In this document: positions 59,045-64,000 of the stretch, piece after piece
Position numbering within the stretch: the stretch's first letter is position 1
How the letters are laid out: every line of letters begins with the position of its first letter
NCBI RefSeq assembly: GCF_019320115.1
Contig: NC_089587.1
Span: forward strand, 83,139,603 to 83,203,602
DNA: 64,000 nt
Source: Miscanthus floridulus
Lineage: Eukaryota; Streptophyta; Magnoliopsida; Poales; Poaceae
Reading direction: 5' to 3'
Made by a program: the position numbers and the translations under genes
The notes under the pieces: model-generated
The model's input: only the letters and a program-made list of their open reading frames with translations
Database searches by the model: none
What the model was told of the DNA's origin: nothing

Positions 59045-60534
59045 CTGATCTGACAAGAGGATGAACTGCCGGACAAAGATCAACTATCAAACTGACACTC
59101 CCGAGGCTTGGCCTTGATCCGTACTCATGAGCTTGGCTCGAGTTGTCTGACAACTACCACAAGAACCTCAACGGCACCGACTCACTGCACGATGGAATAG
59201 ATGGATATACAAATAATACAATATATCTAATAGATGCGAAAACCTAGGAAGGAAGCAATGTAGGTACGAAATTGAAGCGGCAGGCATGCTACCTGATGAT
59301 CAGTGATCCGAGAAAAGAAGAGACGTCATGCGGGGAACCTCAAAAACCGGCTAGGGTTAGGGTTGGCGAAGCATTTGATGAATCGGCGGCCCTGGATGAT
59401 TTAGGTCAATGCATGAAAATTGAAAGGTTCAAGCAAGGAGGATGCTATGGCCTTACCAATGAGGAGGAGGTAGGGCTAGGGCATGGCAAGTGTGGCTACG
59501 GTGGCACTTGGAGGCTAGCTGAGTACGCTGGCGTGGCAGATCGGTGCGGTGGAGCTCGCTCGCTGGCTGGCGGCGCGGCGCACGGGCTCGGCTGCGGGGC
59601 GTACGGTTGCAGGGGTGCGGGTGGCTGCGGTGGCGCAAGATTGGTGGCGCACGGTCACGGAGCAGGGGCGAGCGTGGGTAGTACTCTAGCGAAACAAAGA
59701 TGCTTGGCGGCGTGGAAGAGCTATGGTGGCGTGGTGCTCAGGCATGGGAAAGCTACAGTGGCGTACAGGGTTAGGTCAAGACGCACACGACGCTGCGGCT
59801 GCGGTTTTAAATGAGGACCCCCAATGCGGATAGAATAGGAAATAGAAGAAGAGTCCTGATGCCGCACGAGATCCACTGACCGGACGCTCCGGTGGTAGCG
59901 ACCGGACGCTACCACCCAACGTCTAGTCGATTCCAGAGAGGTCCAATTTCTCTGGAATTGCGACCGAACATGTCCGGTGGTCCATGACCGAACACAGGCA
60001 GGGTCCAGTCAGCTTAGCCTGTTTCTCCTTCAAACGATCGAATGCTGGATCCCTTCCTAACCGGATGCACAAGCGTAGCGTCCGGTCACTCCTTCAGCTT
60101 CTGTTCACCTCCTGTGAACTGACCGAACGCTGGACAGCAGCGTCCGGTGGTCCTTTCCAGCAATTCTTCAAAGTTCCTTCGCGCTGCCTATTCCCAATCA
60201 AGTCCAACTTGAATAAGATCCAAATAAACACCAATTGGGATTGATGTGAGTGACCTCTCTCAAACCCTCATATTTTTCAAGATATTTTGCCTTAGGCTAT
60301 AATTCTTTTTAAGAAAATAGGCAATAAAGAGGGCAAATGGAACAAAACAACAAAACAACATCCATGCATATGCAATACTTGTAAGTAAATCTAGTTGCTT
60401 ATCAAGTTTGATCCAAGGTTAAGCTTCTTCACACGCTTTTGGCGGTTATCTTAACCATGTTAGATAAGCCCTATATGCATTACCAAACATTAAACATGTT
60501 GTATACTATAATGAATGCAAGGGACAATACAAGC
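59045..60534 (-). other. Spacer of B, second copy
   Basis: Same as 42465-43954, with indels in the GC-rich part around 59570-59650. No domain. Confidence 0.65.
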
Positions 60535-62021
60535 TCAATTTTAGTGAAGTTACTAAAATCAAGTATATTGAGCTCATTCCACAATTTACAAAATGTAGCC
60601 TCATCTAGTGGTTTAGTGAAGATATCCGCTAATTGATCTTCAGTTCTTACACCTTCTAGTGATATATCATTTTTAGCAACATGATCTCTAAGAAAGTGAT
60701 GACAAATATCTATGTGCTTGGTGCGAGAGTGTTGAACTGGATTATTTGCAAGTTTTACTGCACTTTCATTATCGCACAAAAGAGGTACCTTTTTCTAGAA
60801 CTACACCATAGTCTAGCAAAGTTTGTTTCATGTATAAAATTTGTGCACAACAAGCACCCACGGCAATGTATTCTACTTCGGCGGTGGATAAGCCACACTA
60901 TTTTGTTTCTTGGAGGACCAAGACACAAGTGATCTACCAAGCAAATGGCACCCCTCTAGATATGCTTTCTGTCAAACTTTGCAAACCGGCATAATCTGAA
61001 TCGGAATAGCCAACTAATTCAAATATAGCTCCTTTGGGATACCAAGGCCAATGCTTGGTGTGTGCTTAAGATACCTAAGGATTCTTTTAACTGCAATTAA
61101 ATGTGTTTTCTTAGGATTGACTTGAAATCTAGCACACATACACACACTAAACGTGATGTTCAGGCCTAGATGCGGTTAAATATAACAAGCTACCAATCAT
61201 AGAACGGTAGAAGAGTTTGATCAACCGGGTTACCTCCCTCATCTAGGTCAAGATGTCCATTGGTAGGCATTGGTGTCTTGATTGGCTTACATTCATCCAT
61301 CTTGAATCTCTTGAGAAGATCTTTTATGTATTTCTCTTGAGAGATAAGATGCCTTCTCTCATTTGTTTGGACTTGAAAACCAAAGAAAGAATGTAAGCTC
61401 TCCAATCATGGACATCTCGAACTCCTTCGATAATCAATTCACCAAACTCTTTGCAAGAATCTTCATTTGATGATCCAAAGATAATATCATAAACATACAC
61501 TTGACAAATGAAGATATGCCCATCGAGCTTCTTGGTGAAAGTGTGGTGTCGACCTTCCCGATGGTGAAGCCCTTCTCAATGAGGAAGTCCCAAAGACCGC
61601 TCATACCAGCTCTTAGGGCTTGCTTAAGCCCATATAGTGCCTTGGTCAACCTATAAACATGATTAGGATATCTAGGGTCTTCAAACCCGGGAGGTTGATC
61701 AGCATAGACTAGTTCATTAATAAAACCATTTAAAATGCACTTTTCACATTCATTTGATATAGTTTTATTTCATGATGTGATGCATATGCAAGTAGGATAC
61801 GGATGGCTCCTATCTTGCAACCAGTGCAAAGGTCTCTCCAAATCTAAACCTTCAACTTGAGAGAACCCCTTTGCAACTAGTCTTGCCTTGTTCCTCACAA
61901 CAACACCTTGATCATCTTGCTTGTTACGAAACACCCACTTTGTTCCAATGACTCTTGCACCTTTTGGTCGCTCTTCAAGAGTCCAAACTTCATTGCGAGT
62001 GAAGTTATTCAACTCTTCATG
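60535..62021 (-). pseudogene. RT and RNase H of B, second copy
   Basis: Same gene as 43955-45440 on the minus strand, including the YVYD change. Additional single-base indels split it into pieces of 60-100 residues (for example 60480-60779, 60755-60940, 61190-61405). Confidence 0.85.
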
Positions 62022-62080
62022 CCTGGCAAGAAGCAAGAGTCATTCCTTTTCACAACAAGCAAGCCAAAAGTGGGTGTTCT
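61997..62080. other. Inversion junction, second copy
   Basis: 84 bases, same as 45416-45499 including the filler pieces. Confidence 0.85.
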
Positions 62081-63614
62081 GCAATGAAGTTTGGACTCTT
62101 GAAGAGCGGCCAAAAGGAGCAAGAGTCATTGGAACAAAGTGGGTGTTCCACAACAAGCAAGATGATCAAGGCGTAGTTGTGAGGAACAAGGCAAGACTAG
62201 TTGCAAAGGGGTTCTCTCAAGTTGAAGGTTTGGATTTTAGAGAGATCTTTGCACCGGTTGCAAGACTAGAAGCCATTTATATCCTCCTTGCATATGCATC
62301 ACATCATGAAATGAAACTATATCAAATGGATGTGAAAAGTGCATTTATAAATGGCTTTATTAGTGAACTAGTCTATGTTGTCAACCTCCCAGGTTTAAAG
62401 ACCCTAGATATCCTAACCATGTTTATAGGTTGTCCAAAGCATTATATGGGCTTAAGCAAGCCCAAGAGCTTGGTATGAGCACCTTCGGGACTTCCTCATT
62501 GAGAAGGCTTCACCATCGGGAAGGTCCGACACCACACTATTCACCAAGAAGCTTGATGGGCATATCTTCATTTGTCAAGTGTATATTGATGATATCATCT
62601 TTAGATCATTCAAATAAAGAGTTCTTACAAAGAGTTTGGTGATTGATGTCAAGGAGTTCGAGATGTCAATGATTGGAGAGCTTACATTCTTTCTTGGTTT
62701 TCAAGTCAAACAAATGAGAGAAGGGATTTTCATCTCCCAAGAGAAATATACAAATGATCTTCTCAAGAGATTCAAGATGTATGAATGTAAGCCAATCAAG
62801 ACACTAATGCCAACTAATGGACATCTTGACCTAGATGAGGGAGGTAACACGGTTGATCAAACTATCTACCGCTCTATGATTGGTAGCTTGTTATATTTAA
62901 CCATATCTAGGCCCGATATCATGTTTAGTGTGTGTATGTGTGCAAGATTTCAAGTCAATCCTAAGGAAACTCATTTAGTTGCCATAAAAAGAATCCTTAG
63001 GTATCTTAAGCACGCATCAAGCTTGGCCTTTGGTATCCCAAAGGAGCTAGATTTGAATTAATTGGCTATTCCAATTCGGATTATGCTGGTTGCAAAGTGA
63101 TAGAAAAAGCACATCCAGAGGGTGCCATTTGCTTGGTAGATCACTTGTGTCTTGGTCCTCCAAGAAGCAAAATAGTGTGGCTTTATCCACCGCCGAAGCG
63201 GAATACATTGCCGTGGGTGCTTGTTGTGCATAAATACTTTAAATGAAACAAACTTTGCTAGACTATGGTGTAGTTCTAGATAAAGTACCTCTTTTGTGCG
63301 ACAATGAAAGTTCGGTAAAACTTGCAACTAATCCGGTTCAATACTCTCGCACCAAGCACATAGATATCCGTCATCACTTTCTTAGAGATCATGTTGCTAA
63401 AAATGATATATCATTAGAAGGTGTAAGGACCAAGAATCAATTAGCGTATATCTTCACTAAACCGCTAGATGAGATGACTTTTTGTCGATTGCGGAATGAG
63501 TTCAATGTTCTTGATTTTAGTAACTTCACTAAAAATGAGCCTGTGTTGTCCCTTGCATTGCATTGTAATATACAACTTGTTTCATTTTTGGTAATGCATA
63601 TAGGGCTTGTCTAA
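62081..63614 (+). pseudogene. RT and RNase H of A, second copy
   Basis: Same gene as 45500-47037 with extra single-base indels at about 62379, 62461, 62505, 62526, 62610, 62640, 63022 and 63098, so RT is broken into short frames (61921-62478, 62430-62642, 62636-63061). The stops at the RNase H end are shared with the first copy. Confidence 0.85.
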
Positions 63615-64000
63615 CATGGTTAAGATAACCACCATAAAGCGTGTGAAGAAGCTTAACCTTGGATCAAACTTGACAAGCAACTAGATTTAATCTTCAAGTA
63701 TTGCATTGCATATGCATGAATGTTGTTTTTATTGTTTATCTTCAATTGCCCTCTTATTGCCTATTTTCATAAAAAGAATAATAGCCAAAGGCAAAATATT
63801 TTTGAAAAATATGAGGGTTTGAGAGAGGTCACTCACATTAGTCCCAATTGGTGTTTATATTTGGATCTTATTAGAGTTGGGACTTGATTAGAAACAGGCA
63901 GCATGAAGGACTTTGAAGATTCGCTGAAAAAGGAATGACTGGACGCTGTACTGGACTCTGATGGTCCAGCGTCTGGTCAGTTCATAGGAGGTGAACTGCT
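63615..64000 (+). other. Spacer of A, second copy, runs off window
   Basis: Matches 47038-47418. No gene. Confidence 0.7.

Larger units (their letters stand above)
58629..64000. repeat. Second copy of 42048-47418
   Basis: The whole block, including the head-to-head junction, is repeated with nearly equal total length (5,372 against 5,371 bases). Differences are almost all single-base gains and losses. It starts at CCTGCTGGCCCTCC and is still matching at the end of the window. Confidence 0.92.

Overview
The window is nuclear DNA from a grass. Almost everything I can identify is LTR retrotransposon, inserted one into another. Three things point to a grass and probably the sorghum/sugarcane group: Ty3 Tat, Ty3 Tekay-type chromovirus and Copia SIRE/Maximus-type elements with grass-style termini, LTRs rich in a GACCGGACGCTG motif, and a short MITE that I recognise from memory as common in that group. 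I found no intact cellular gene, rRNA, tRNA or CRISPR array, and no intact retroelement reading frame.

Layout. 1-25727: a plus-strand Tat element whose 5' end lies outside the window. It has degenerate protease, RT, RNase H, archaeal-type RNase H and integrase, then a long 3' region with tandem repeats and an antisense gene, then a 1,408 bp 3' LTR. A complete minus-strand Tekay-type chromovirus (4871-17859, two 3,589 bp LTRs, duplication ACATC) sits inside it. 25728-26366 and 52906-53739 are the two halves of an older Copia LTR split by a 26.5 kb Copia element (element A, 26367-52900, duplication TCCAT).

Inside A, a minus-strand Copia element (B, from 29046) interrupts gag. The missing parts of A and B meet head to head at 45416-45499, giving a large inverted repeat with an 84 bp spacer. 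B was then hit by a Tekay-type LTR (32687-36422, duplication ATCAC) and by a very young 5.1 kb non-autonomous Tat-like element (36599-41707, duplication GCTGC, 410 bp LTRs with one visible difference).

53740-55633 has no recognisable gene and one MITE. 55634-58628 is another Tekay-type LTR cut off at its 3' side. 58629-64000 repeats 42048-47418, including the inverted-repeat junction. The two copies differ almost only by one- or two-base indels, which suggests unpolished long-read sequence or a misassembly.

The strongest candidate for something undescribed is a short in-frame exon-like block inside the Tekay-type LTRs. Four copies from three LTR families have lengths divisible by three, the same reading phase, and an AG...GCAAGC border pattern. 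The second is the inversion junction, whose filler contains three 13-base pieces also found 70-100 bases away. The window shows decay, nesting and repair scars rather than a working multigene system.
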